Source: Saccharobesus litoralis
Lineage (GTDB): Bacteria > Pseudomonadota > Gammaproteobacteria > Enterobacterales > Alteromonadaceae
Direction: 5' to 3'
Assembly: GCF_003063625.1 (NCBI RefSeq)
Contig: NZ_CP026604.1
Location: 620,001-684,000 of the forward strand
Length of the DNA: 64,000 nucleotides
Positions 38,398 to 46,904 of this stretch are shown piece after piece. The position numbers were made by a program, and so were the translations under genes. The notes beneath the pieces are model-generated. The model saw nothing but the letters and a program-made list of their open reading frames with translations, did not search any database and was not told the DNA's origin. Each line of letters opens with the position of its first letter. The stretch's first letter is position 1.

Positions 38398-38413
38398 TGG
38401 AATACTCTTCGCA
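38398..38413 (+). promoter_or_regulatory. Sigma-54 promoter of the sypABCDFE unit
   Basis: TGGAATACTCTTCGCA has GG and GC in the required spacing. Just upstream, ACATAACCCATTGT resembles ACATATAACTTACTGT found at the same place before the glmS promoter. V. fischeri sypA has a sigma-54 promoter. Confidence 0.7.
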
Positions 38414-38495
38414 CTATACCAAGCATGATTCATCATTTTAATTTTTCGAATGCCAATAAGCACATTAGCATTCGCCTATTGCAAAGAGGTTTGTA

Positions 38496-38819
38496 ATGAA
38501 AATTTCAACTCAAGCGTTACCCCAAAACGAATTACTCATTTCAATTGAAGGTGAGTTTGATGCTCTAGGGTGTCAATCAACTAAAAACGAGTGGGATGCC
38601 ATCAGTACTCAAGACAATCAGTTAGACATTGTGCTTGATCTGTCTGCTACCACTTTTTTGGATTCTTCTGGCGTGGGTGCCATCGTATTTCTATTTAAAC
38701 GTATTCGTGCCAAACGCGGCAGCATGAAAATTTGTGGAGCCAATGGTCAACCGTTAGAGCTACTTGACTTATTACGTGTTCATCGGGCCATTCCTATTAC
38801 CTCGAGTTTACATCATTAA
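38496..38819 (+). CDS. sypA: SypA-like STAS anti-sigma-antagonist protein
   Basis: A 107-residue STAS protein: ISIEGEFDALG, then LDLSATTFLDSSGVGAIVFLFKR, with the regulatory serine of the DSSG motif at about S57. In V. fischeri the unphosphorylated SypA promotes biofilm, and SypE controls it by phosphorylation and dephosphorylation at the equivalent serine. The start follows an AAAGAGGT site. It is the first gene after the sigma-54 promoter at 38398, 50 bp before the sypB-like gene. The SypE-like protein in the same cluster supports a partner switch. Confidence 0.9.
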   Translation: MKISTQALPQNELLISIEGEFDALGCQSTKNEWDAISTQDNQLDIVLDLSATTFLDSSGVGAIVFLFKRIRAKRGSMKICGANGQPLELLDLLRVHRAIPITSSLHH

Positions 38820-38869
38820 TCATTAGCTAGCAGAAATTGCCATCACATCGTTTTAGCAAAGGAAAAGTC

Positions 38870-39706
38870 ATGAAAACTCTAGCAGCCATTTCAGTGTTAC
38901 TAACAACCTTAACGACAGGTTGTGTTTCTTGGCCCGAGGCGGGTAATGGCGGTCTCGCCGAGCTTAGACCCGATAACTTTCGTACTGTCGAAGCTGACGG
39001 CCCAATTGGACCTGAACATGGTTTACGTTTTGATTTAGAGCTAACCGCTCGCCATCTTGACATGCTGGTGCTAGAAGGCGCTGAACTGTGTTTTCCTGCA
39101 ACCGTTGTGCAAGCTAAACAACGCGAGGCGCGTATTCGTCGAGAACTAGCCGGAAAACTCGATTATGCCGCAGCAAACGATTTACTCATTCAACGCAAGG
39201 TTTTACAGCGTTTAGAGCAACAATTAGATTATGTGCAGCAACACAATATTTGCCAAATTCCGCAACACGTTCGTCAAGAAAAACGCCCTGGTGATTTAGC
39301 AAAGCAAATTGCTGAATTGCTTAATGCTGATAACCAATTTGCCCATGATTCATTTGAACTTAACCCTAAGTATGTTGGCCGCTTAGCAAAAGCCTCTCAA
39401 CTGTTGCAACAAGCGCCGCTCATTCAGCTTAAAGTCATTGGCTATGCTGATGACACAGGCCAAGACAATTACAACCAGTCTTTATCGTTAAAACGTGCAC
39501 AAAAAGTTGCGCGCTACCTACAAGTAATGGGCGTCGACGCAAACCGCATGCAAATTTCCGCACTTGGCGAGCAACACCCATTATTTCAAGGAAAAACTCC
39601 GGAAATACGTTTGGTCAACCGCAGCGTGAGCATTGAAGTTATTAGTCAACCGACTGCGAATGATTCAATCACTCCAGCGGCAAAAGTGATTAACCAAATT
39701 AAGTAA
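38870..39706 (+). CDS. sypB: SypB-like OmpA-family lipoprotein
   Basis: A 278-residue lipoprotein from the ATG at 38870 (AAAGGA site). The signal has lipobox LTTGC; the mature region has a coiled-coil segment (about residues 60-135). A C-terminal OmpA/MotB peptidoglycan-binding domain follows, LKVIGYADDTGQDNYNQSLSLKR...VNRSVSIEV. It is likely outer-membrane anchored and bound to murein, holding the exporter in place. It is 13 bp before the export gene. Confidence 0.85.
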   Translation: MKTLAAISVLLTTLTTGCVSWPEAGNGGLAELRPDNFRTVEADGPIGPEHGLRFDLELTARHLDMLVLEGAELCFPATVVQAKQREARIRRELAGKLDYAAANDLLIQRKVLQRLEQQLDYVQQHNICQIPQHVRQEKRPGDLAKQIAELLNADNQFAHDSFELNPKYVGRLAKASQLLQQAPLIQLKVIGYADDTGQDNYNQSLSLKRAQKVARYLQVMGVDANRMQISALGEQHPLFQGKTPEIRLVNRSVSIEVISQPTANDSITPAAKVINQIK

Positions 39707-39719
39707 CGAGGAACCCATC

Positions 39720-41900
39720 ATGTTTAACCTAACTACATCCAATATTGCGCCCTTGTCACCGTTACTGAGAGTGTTAATTGCACTTTGCTGGTTGAGCCTA
39801 TTTTGTACGCTTTCCTTAACCAGCCACGCCAGCGAATATCAAGTACAAGTTGGCGATTTAGTGCGCGTATCTTTACCGGGCGAAGAATCGTTAGACAAAA
39901 ATTTTCCGGTCGATCGCCAAGGTCGAATTCATTTACCCGAAGTCGGTACCATTTCAGTGGCAAACTTAAGTGAAGATGCCATGCAAGCTCGCGTTAAGCG
40001 TCATTTAAGTACCGTATTTCAAGATTTACTTAATTTAAAAGTGTATGTCTATAAGCGCCAATTGCTGATCAATGTGTTGGGTTATGTCGAAACCCCTGGC
40101 GAAGTCATACTACCCGCAGGTACCAATATTCAAAATGCCTTAGGCCAAGCCGGTGGTATGCGCAAAGGCGCGCAACTGGATAAAATTCAATTACGCCGAC
40201 GTTTAACCAACGCAGAAGGTGCCAGCCAAACTGAGTCGATTGTCTTTAACTACAAACAATATTTAGACACGGGGGATACCAGTTTACTGCCACAACTGCG
40301 CTCATTGGATGTGATCTTTGTACCTGCCTCGCCGATGACTGGCAATGTCGAAGTAGAATTCGACCCTTCAAAAATTGCTGACTCTGGTGATGCAGCCTCT
40401 AACCGTGATGCAATTAAAGTCTTTGGTGAGGTTAATAGCCCAGGCAGTTTTACCTACAAACAAAACTTAACCTTGCTCGATTTACTGATGCGTTCTGGCG
40501 GCGTCACACGTTACGCTGGGGTTGAAAAAATCCGTGTTATTAGCAACAACCAGCCTAAATTATTTGATCTAAAAGGCTATTTAGACAGTGGCGATGAGAG
40601 CCTACTACCGACCATTCAAGCGGGTTCGACTATCTTTGTGCCCAAACAAGAAGAAGAGATAAAAACCGGAGCCAAAATGGTTTACATCATGGGAGAAGTG
40701 GCGAAACCCGGTGCCTATGAAGGCAACGACAACGTGACCTTTATGGATATCTTAGCAAACGCTGGCGGCCCAACGCGTTATGCTGAGTCTCGCCAGATCC
40801 GCGTGCTAAAAAATAACGGCCAAGTTGTGCCCTTTGATTTGTCAGCTTATACCGAAGGTATTGGTAACGTTGTTCCACCTGTAATAACCGCTGGTGACGC
40901 GATTTTTGTTCCAGAAAAAACAGACATGAACGAAAAGTCTTGGCTAAAAGTCGCACCTAATCGAGCAGTACGTGTCATCGGCGAAGTTATCCGCCCAGGG
41001 CGCATAGAATGGTCAGATGAAATGTCGTTCTTAGATTTACTGGCGCATGTTGGGGGGCCATCGGCACGCGCCGATACGTCTAATATTGAAATTATGACGC
41101 CTAACGAAAAAGGCACTAACAATGTGTTTGTATTCAATTTTGATCAATATATGCAACAAGGGTTAACCGACCAAGCGTTACCCGTGATTAAAGCGGGCGC
41201 GACTATTCGTGTGCATGATTTACCGCAAGATCCGAGCGATAACAAAGCACAATGGGTGCGTCAAAGCTCGGAAAAATCAATTTATATTCTCGGCCAAGTG
41301 GTAGCGCCTGGACGCTATATGTTTACCGAAGAAATGCATTTTTTAGATATTTTAGCCGCTGCCGATGGCCCAAGTGCCGATGCCGATATTCACAATATTC
41401 GTATCAGCCATCGCGACAAAAAATACGCGCGCGTAACCAAACTCAATTTGGCGCTGTATTTTGAAACAGGCGATGAAAACTTGTTACCTAAAGTAACAAT
41501 GGGAGACACTATTTATATTCCTGAGAAAAACCGCACGTGGTTAGATAAATCTAAAGAATCAACCATTCGCGTATTAGGTGCCATTAACAAACCGGGGCGC
41601 TACAAATTTAATGACACCATGACATTGCTCGATTTACTAGCAGAAGCTGGCGGCACGTCACCCGGCGCTTACTTAGAAAAAATTACCGTGGTTAACCTGA
41701 CATGTTGTGAAAACCAAGCCAAAACATTTGATTTAACTGAGTTCAGTAAAACGGCTGACTTTACTATGCTGCCTGTCCTACGCGCCGGTGACACGGTTTA
41801 TATTCCGCGTGAGCAAGACAGCACTCTCGCTCAGGCAAGAACCTTGTTAAAAGACATTGTTGAAGTTGCGTCAGTCGCCATTTTATTTGGAGGTTTATAA
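39720..41900 (+). CDS. sypC: SypC-like polysaccharide exporter with six SLBB domains
   Basis: A 726-residue outer-membrane export protein of the Wza/OPX group. It has a signal peptide, then a Poly_export domain (YQVQVGDLVRVSLPG...VDRQGRIHLPEVGTI). Six SLBB repeats follow, each with a G-x-V-x-x-P-G core: GYVETPGE, GEVNSPGS, GEVAKPGA, GEVIRPGR, GQVVAPGR and GAINKPGR. E. coli Wza, about 380 residues, has two. The extra SLBB domains imply a long periplasmic channel. The C-terminus ends in a short hydrophobic stretch. Stop and next start share a base (TAATG). Confidence 0.9.
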   Translation: MFNLTTSNIAPLSPLLRVLIALCWLSLFCTLSLTSHASEYQVQVGDLVRVSLPGEESLDKNFPVDRQGRIHLPEVGTISVANLSEDAMQARVKRHLSTVFQDLLNLKVYVYKRQLLINVLGYVETPGEVILPAGTNIQNALGQAGGMRKGAQLDKIQLRRRLTNAEGASQTESIVFNYKQYLDTGDTSLLPQLRSLDVIFVPASPMTGNVEVEFDPSKIADSGDAASNRDAIKVFGEVNSPGSFTYKQNLTLLDLLMRSGGVTRYAGVEKIRVISNNQPKLFDLKGYLDSGDESLLPTIQAGSTIFVPKQEEEIKTGAKMVYIMGEVAKPGAYEGNDNVTFMDILANAGGPTRYAESRQIRVLKNNGQVVPFDLSAYTEGIGNVVPPVITAGDAIFVPEKTDMNEKSWLKVAPNRAVRVIGEVIRPGRIEWSDEMSFLDLLAHVGGPSARADTSNIEIMTPNEKGTNNVFVFNFDQYMQQGLTDQALPVIKAGATIRVHDLPQDPSDNKAQWVRQSSEKSIYILGQVVAPGRYMFTEEMHFLDILAAADGPSADADIHNIRISHRDKKYARVTKLNLALYFETGDENLLPKVTMGDTIYIPEKNRTWLDKSKESTIRVLGAINKPGRYKFNDTMTLLDLLAEAGGTSPGAYLEKITVVNLTCCENQAKTFDLTEFSKTADFTMLPVLRAGDTVYIPREQDSTLAQARTLLKDIVEVASVAILFGGL

Positions 41901-42730
41901 TGCTTTCTCCACTACATAGTGAAATAGAAGCCGTTTATAGCCAAAGTTTTGCATTGGGTGTTAAAACCCTAGCGGTATGCAGCAATACCAGTGGCGAAGG
42001 TGCTACCAGTGTTGCCACTTTATTAGCACAACGTTGCTTAATGACAGGACGTAAAACATTGCTGGTTGACCTTAATTTTTTCCGGCCCAGTTTAAAGCCC
42101 ATGTTAGATTTAGACTCAACTGACGCATCCCCTGTTCACGTAATAAACCAGGAGACAAATCAAGACATAAATCATGAAACAAGCCAAGAAGTAAAGCATC
42201 TTCAAACGACTAACGCGGCAGTCAGCAAACCCAGCAGCTCATCCAAGTACGATGATGGTTTAGCCTGTTTAACCACGCCACAATTAATCAATATAGATGA
42301 ACATGCTTTGCTCGGTGTACTCGCTCCAACGCGGCGTGATGCGGTGTTAAAGCTACGTAGTAATCAAGCGTTGCCTAATTTTATTAAGCAATGGCAAGCC
42401 GAATTTGACTGCGTCATTATTGATACGACTCCATTGGATAGACGTAATCATAATAATGTCAGTGGTCAAGCCGTTGCCAAATTATGTGATGCGGCAGTAC
42501 TTTTGGTTAAAGCTGGGGTGAGCAATGAAGAAATGGTCACGCAAAGTATGGCATTACTTAACCAACAACAAATTAACCTAATTGGTTGCATTATCAACGA
42601 TCAACACAACCCAAGTTTAAAACAAGAATTACAGCGTAAGCTGCGCCAAGCGTATTACTTACCCGCTTTTGTGAAGCGTTGGTTATTTAATGTCACGAAT
42701 AAGGCTAAGTTACTGAATTTAGGGTTATAA
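41900..42730 (+). CDS. sypD: SypD-like CpsD/BY-kinase-family ATPase with altered Walker A
   Basis: A 276-residue cytoplasmic ParA/MinD-type ATPase of the bacterial tyrosine kinase group, the separate partner of the Wzz-like SypO. The Walker A position reads SNTSGEGATSVATLLA, where the invariant Lys of GEGKS/T is Ala (about A35). A' is LLVDLNFFRP and Walker B is CVIIDTTPLD. There is no terminal tyrosine cluster. Residues about 75-105 form an Asn/Gln/Thr-rich insert. It overlaps the exporter stop by one base. ATP hydrolysis may be lost or atypical. Confidence 0.8.
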   Translation: MLSPLHSEIEAVYSQSFALGVKTLAVCSNTSGEGATSVATLLAQRCLMTGRKTLLVDLNFFRPSLKPMLDLDSTDASPVHVINQETNQDINHETSQEVKHLQTTNAAVSKPSSSSKYDDGLACLTTPQLINIDEHALLGVLAPTRRDAVLKLRSNQALPNFIKQWQAEFDCVIIDTTPLDRRNHNNVSGQAVAKLCDAAVLLVKAGVSNEEMVTQSMALLNQQQINLIGCIINDQHNPSLKQELQRKLRQAYYLPAFVKRWLFNVTNKAKLLNLGL

Positions 42731-42759
42731 TTAAAACCATATTAGCGGGTTAACAACCA

Positions 42760-44991
42760 ATGACTATCATGCGCCAACTATTGTCTATAGAAAAAATCAA
42801 TCTACTGCTCGTCGACGATGAAGTTGAAGTACTTAAAGCGTTAAGGCGTGTATTTCGCAATAAAAAGTATCAAGTATTCACTGCAGAAAGTGGCGCCGAC
42901 GGGCTCGACATACTTGAACAGTACCCAATTGATGTGGTGATTTCAGATGTGCGTATGCCAAAAATGAGTGGAGCTGATTTTCTCACACAAGTTTATCAAC
43001 GTTGGCCACAAACCAAACGACTGGTTCTAACCGGACATGCTGATATTGAAGATACATTACGCTTGGTTAATGATTGTGATTTATTCCGCTATTTTCATAA
43101 ACCTTGGCACAAAGATGATATAAAGAATGCAGTGGAACAAGCCGCAGAGCAAAAGCGCTTAACTGAGGAAAATCAACAACTACAAGCCATTACACAAGAA
43201 CAAAACCAAAAATTAATCACTCTAAACGAACAACTAGACCAGCACCTGCAAACCCGTACCGAGCAACTTAACGTGACCACGGAACGGCTTAACGATGAGT
43301 TAAAAGTCGAACAAGAATTGCGCCAAGCGCGGATCGCCGCCGACAAAGCAAACGAGGCTAAAAGTCGCTTTTTAGCCACCATGAGCCATGAAATTCGCTC
43401 GCCTTTAAATTCCATCATAGTGATGAATAATCTGCTTATGGAATCAGGCTTGGATGAAGAACAGCAACAACATGCCAAACTCGCCCATCAAGCTGGGCAA
43501 CTGCTTTTATCCTTAGTGAATGACATTCTTGATTTTAGCAAAATAGAATCTGGCGAATTAAGCTTGGATCCTCAATGGTTCAACATGGCTGCGCTGGCTA
43601 AAAGCACCGCCGATATATTGTCAACTCAAGCAGAATTAAAAAACATTCGGCTTAACTGTAACATCGACTCCAATGTTCAAGGATTGTTCAAAGGTGACCA
43701 AGTCCGTATTAAACAAATTTTAATAAATGTACTAAGTAACGCAGTTAAATTTACCGAACATGGCTATGTCGCGTTAAATGTTTTTCGAGAAGAACCAACC
43801 GATAACCTAGTATTACAAATTGAAGATAGCGGCATTGGCATTGATGCTGACCAGCAAGACAGAATTTTTAATGAGTTTGTGCAAGTCGAAGATAATGCGA
43901 ATAGGCGCTTCGGCGGCACGGGTTTAGGGCTATCCATAGTCAAACGATTGGTGATGAAAATGGGCGGCGCAATCAAGCTGCTCAGTACGCCTAATTTGGG
44001 CTCAACTTTTATCATTACTTTACCATTGGACTACAAAGCGATCACTCACTCCCCCAAAGTTGCCCAGCCAATCGACCCAACAATCAAACAAGATACAGCG
44101 CGCTGGCGGGGTGTAGACTTATTATTAGTTGAAGACAGTCCAGCGAATGTGGCGGTTATTCAAGCTTTACTAAAAAAATATGCATTTAAAATAGATGTTG
44201 CGCATGATGGCGAACAAGCCATTAATAAAGCACAAAGCAAACAATACCAAGCGATATTGATGGATTTATCCATGCCGAAAATGGATGGCATAGCCGCTAC
44301 AGAATGGTTGCGCGCCAATGATAACATCAATCAACATACCCCTATCATTGCCATGACAGCCAACGCCTTTGTCGAAGATAAAATTCGCTGTTTTCAAGCG
44401 GGAATGAATGACTACCTCAGCAAACCAATTAATATTGATGCCTTTTTAGCCAGTTTAACTAAATGGTTAGCCGATGCTGTTGCTAACGATGAGCAGTCAC
44501 AAATAACACCAAACGCAGCTCGTTCGGTCAAAAAATCAGATAACACTCACTCTCAATCTCACTCTAACACTGAAAGTAATAACGCAGATGCAACGAGCGT
44601 TAGTAAAAATAATTCAACTCAATCCAGTAAGCAGACACCGCCAGTAAAACTCATTGACCAACAAGTAATTGATGGACTGATCCGTGACATTGGCTTGGAT
44701 ACAGTTCCCACCATACTCAATATTTATCAAACCGAAACCACCGATAGATTACAAAAAATGCTCGAGGCGCTAGCCAATAATGATTGGTCAACACTGAGCG
44801 CCGAAGCCCATGCATTAAAAAGCAGCTCAGGTAGCTTTGGATTATGTCAGTTGCAGCAAAATGCACGTTATATTGAACTGGCTAAAACGGATGAAGAAAG
44901 ACGCCACGCCAGCCATTTAGTGCGTGAATTAGCGCCTTTATACCAAACTTCAGTCAGCGCATTGCAAAGCTATTTACAGCAATGCCAATAG
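42760..44991 (+). CDS. Soluble hybrid kinase REC-HK-REC-HPt (SypF-like position)
   Basis: A 743-residue four-module phosphorelay protein: receiver 1 (phospho-acceptor about D63, ISDVRMPKMSG), long coiled coil (about 130-200), HisKA (MSHEIRSPLNS, about H210), HATPase (GGTGLGLS), receiver 2 (about D502, LMDLSMPKMDG), Ser/Thr/Asn-rich linker, and HPt (AEAHALKSSSGSFG, about H684). V. fischeri SypF is HK-REC-HPt with an N-terminal membrane sensor; here that sensor is replaced by a receiver. It probably passes phosphate through its HPt to the SypG-like activator at 46905 and the SypE-like protein. The input may come from another kinase through receiver 1. Confidence 0.88.
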   Translation: MTIMRQLLSIEKINLLLVDDEVEVLKALRRVFRNKKYQVFTAESGADGLDILEQYPIDVVISDVRMPKMSGADFLTQVYQRWPQTKRLVLTGHADIEDTLRLVNDCDLFRYFHKPWHKDDIKNAVEQAAEQKRLTEENQQLQAITQEQNQKLITLNEQLDQHLQTRTEQLNVTTERLNDELKVEQELRQARIAADKANEAKSRFLATMSHEIRSPLNSIIVMNNLLMESGLDEEQQQHAKLAHQAGQLLLSLVNDILDFSKIESGELSLDPQWFNMAALAKSTADILSTQAELKNIRLNCNIDSNVQGLFKGDQVRIKQILINVLSNAVKFTEHGYVALNVFREEPTDNLVLQIEDSGIGIDADQQDRIFNEFVQVEDNANRRFGGTGLGLSIVKRLVMKMGGAIKLLSTPNLGSTFIITLPLDYKAITHSPKVAQPIDPTIKQDTARWRGVDLLLVEDSPANVAVIQALLKKYAFKIDVAHDGEQAINKAQSKQYQAILMDLSMPKMDGIAATEWLRANDNINQHTPIIAMTANAFVEDKIRCFQAGMNDYLSKPINIDAFLASLTKWLADAVANDEQSQITPNAARSVKKSDNTHSQSHSNTESNNADATSVSKNNSTQSSKQTPPVKLIDQQVIDGLIRDIGLDTVPTILNIYQTETTDRLQKMLEALANNDWSTLSAEAHALKSSSGSFGLCQLQQNARYIELAKTDEERRHASHLVRELAPLYQTSVSALQSYLQQCQ

Positions 44992-45063
44992 CCCGAACTT
45001 GAACATAGCTTAAACATGGCTTAACTGGCTGCTGACTAAAAAAACAAACGAACGAAAACTGAC

Positions 45064-46785
45064 ATGACTGACATGAAAACAACCAAGGCTACTACATATA
45101 TAGCTTGCCCTCTAGCAACAAGCAGCGAGCGTAAATTGCTGGCATTGCAATGCCCAGCCAGTTTGGAACAAGTCAGCTATGTGCGCAAATTACTCAAACA
45201 GGTTTGCGAGTTATTGAATTTAGACAAAAGTTTAATCAATAAAATTAGCTTAGCTTTTTCAGAAGCTGCCAACAATATAGTAGAACATAGCCAAGCGAAT
45301 TGTTTTTATAGCCAGTTTTCACACAATGAACATAGCTGGTGCTTAACGCTACTAGACAACGGCGCGTTATTTAACCCTCTCTCCTACACTGCGAGCATTT
45401 CGAACACGACAAGCAACAAAGCAGCAGTCTCCGATACATTCCCTGACACATTCCCTGACACATTCCAAAACAACCCAATCGCCAATGAACAGCCGTTCTC
45501 GCTCGACACTGAGTTTGACCAAGCCAACGGCTTTAATCTGGCAGAAGGTGGGCGCGGCATAGACCTGATAAAACAAACCGTCGACACAATAGAATATGAG
45601 CAAGTAACGCATGTAAACCAGCAACATAATCAACTAATCATGCGCTGGTCACGTAATACAGAGCAAAAACCTAAATTACTACTCGTTGAAGATGAAGGTT
45701 TTTTAAGAACCTTATATCGCACCTATTTAGAAAAAGACTATGTAGTGGTCGAAGCGGACAATGGCGAAAATGCCTTACAAAAGCTAACTCAACAAAGTAT
45801 TGACTTAGTGATCGCCGATATTCAAATGCCGATCATGGACGGTATTAGCTTGTTACAACACATTAATCAAAGTGACGAAATTGCCGCCCTGCCATTTATT
45901 TTTTTGACTGGCCAAGACGATGCCAACACCCATAGCCAAGCCAGTTATTTAGGGATAGACAGTTATTTATCTAAACCCATTAATAAAGCCAATTTATTAA
46001 ATAGCATTAGACAAGTATTGGCTCGACACCAGCAACTATGCCGAAAAATTACCCTTAATTTAGATCACAGCCTAAGTCAGCTATTAAAACCGGTTATTCC
46101 CGAGGCTATTCATCAGTTTCAATTGGCATTTCAAGTATTCTCAGCCCCACAAGGCGGAGGCGACTTTTTAATTTCTCATGCCCTCGACAATGGCGACGTG
46201 ATTATTGCCTTGGGCGATGTCATGGGCCACAACAGCCAAGCCAAATTTTTTGCCCACACTTTTGTTAGTTATCTACGAGGTTTATTTGCCAGTCAAGCCG
46301 CTAACTTAACAGCAAATTCCATCGACATGGGGCAGTTAATGAGCCAATTGTCACACTTTATCCATACAGACGGTTTGGCTAGTCAAACTCTATTAACCTG
46401 TCAACTCATACGAGTAAATGCCACGGGTATAGAACTAGCCTCTGCCGGTCACCCCAACCCACTCATCATCAACCAAGCAGGTGATATTCAAACGGTTGAT
46501 GTCGACGGCATGATCTTAGGTTTATTAGCAGAGCAAGAGTATCAGTGCCAAACATTGGATATAACACATAAAAATCTGTTGTTTTATACCGATGGTTTAT
46601 TTGAAGCGACGCAAGATAAGTCGCAACTTGAGCAACACAGACAAGCCCTATTACGAAAATTAAAAGATTGCCGACAACAAGGTGCCCACGTCACACTAAG
46701 TGAACTTAGCCAAACCTTTAGTCAACTAGCGGGCTTGCCTGTTGCCGATGACACGTTATTATTAGTAATAAGTGGAAAAGAATGA
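45064..46785 (+). CDS. sypE: SypE-like HATPase-REC-PP2C partner-switch protein
   Basis: A 573-residue protein. Its N-terminal RsbW-type HATPase/serine-kinase domain (about residues 25-190) has the N-box SLAFSEAANNIVEHS. A central receiver follows (about 198-320; phospho-acceptor about D252, IADIQMPIMDG). The C-terminus is a PP2C/SpoIIE-type phosphatase (about 340-573) with GGGDF, ALGDVMGH and FYTDGLFE. This order is that of SypE, which controls SypA by both kinase and phosphatase activity under receiver control. Residues about 125-136 repeat DTFP three times. It is followed by a repeat scar and the sypG-like gene. Confidence 0.92.
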   Translation: MTDMKTTKATTYIACPLATSSERKLLALQCPASLEQVSYVRKLLKQVCELLNLDKSLINKISLAFSEAANNIVEHSQANCFYSQFSHNEHSWCLTLLDNGALFNPLSYTASISNTTSNKAAVSDTFPDTFPDTFQNNPIANEQPFSLDTEFDQANGFNLAEGGRGIDLIKQTVDTIEYEQVTHVNQQHNQLIMRWSRNTEQKPKLLLVEDEGFLRTLYRTYLEKDYVVVEADNGENALQKLTQQSIDLVIADIQMPIMDGISLLQHINQSDEIAALPFIFLTGQDDANTHSQASYLGIDSYLSKPINKANLLNSIRQVLARHQQLCRKITLNLDHSLSQLLKPVIPEAIHQFQLAFQVFSAPQGGGDFLISHALDNGDVIIALGDVMGHNSQAKFFAHTFVSYLRGLFASQAANLTANSIDMGQLMSQLSHFIHTDGLASQTLLTCQLIRVNATGIELASAGHPNPLIINQAGDIQTVDVDGMILGLLAEQEYQCQTLDITHKNLLFYTDGLFEATQDKSQLEQHRQALLRKLKDCRQQGAHVTLSELSQTFSQLAGLPVADDTLLLVISGKE

Positions 46786-46789
46786 TGTA

Positions 46790-46830
46790 TAGTCTTCTCG
46801 CTTTGACTATAGCTTTTTCGCTTTGACTCA
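46790..46830. repeat. Internally deleted remnant of the MITE-like repeat, copy E
   Basis: Reads TA-GTCTTCTCGCTTTGAC-TA, which is both ends of the repeat joined at a shared CGCT, then a second partial end (CGCTTTGACT). It begins 4 bp after the sypE-like stop and is the expected product of deletion between short direct repeats inside a full copy. Confidence 0.75.
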
Positions 46831-46904
46831 CTTACCTGTGCCGCATGGATTTAAGGGCGATGTAAACCATCAATAGAATATAAAGCATAATAAAGGATTT
46901 ACAC

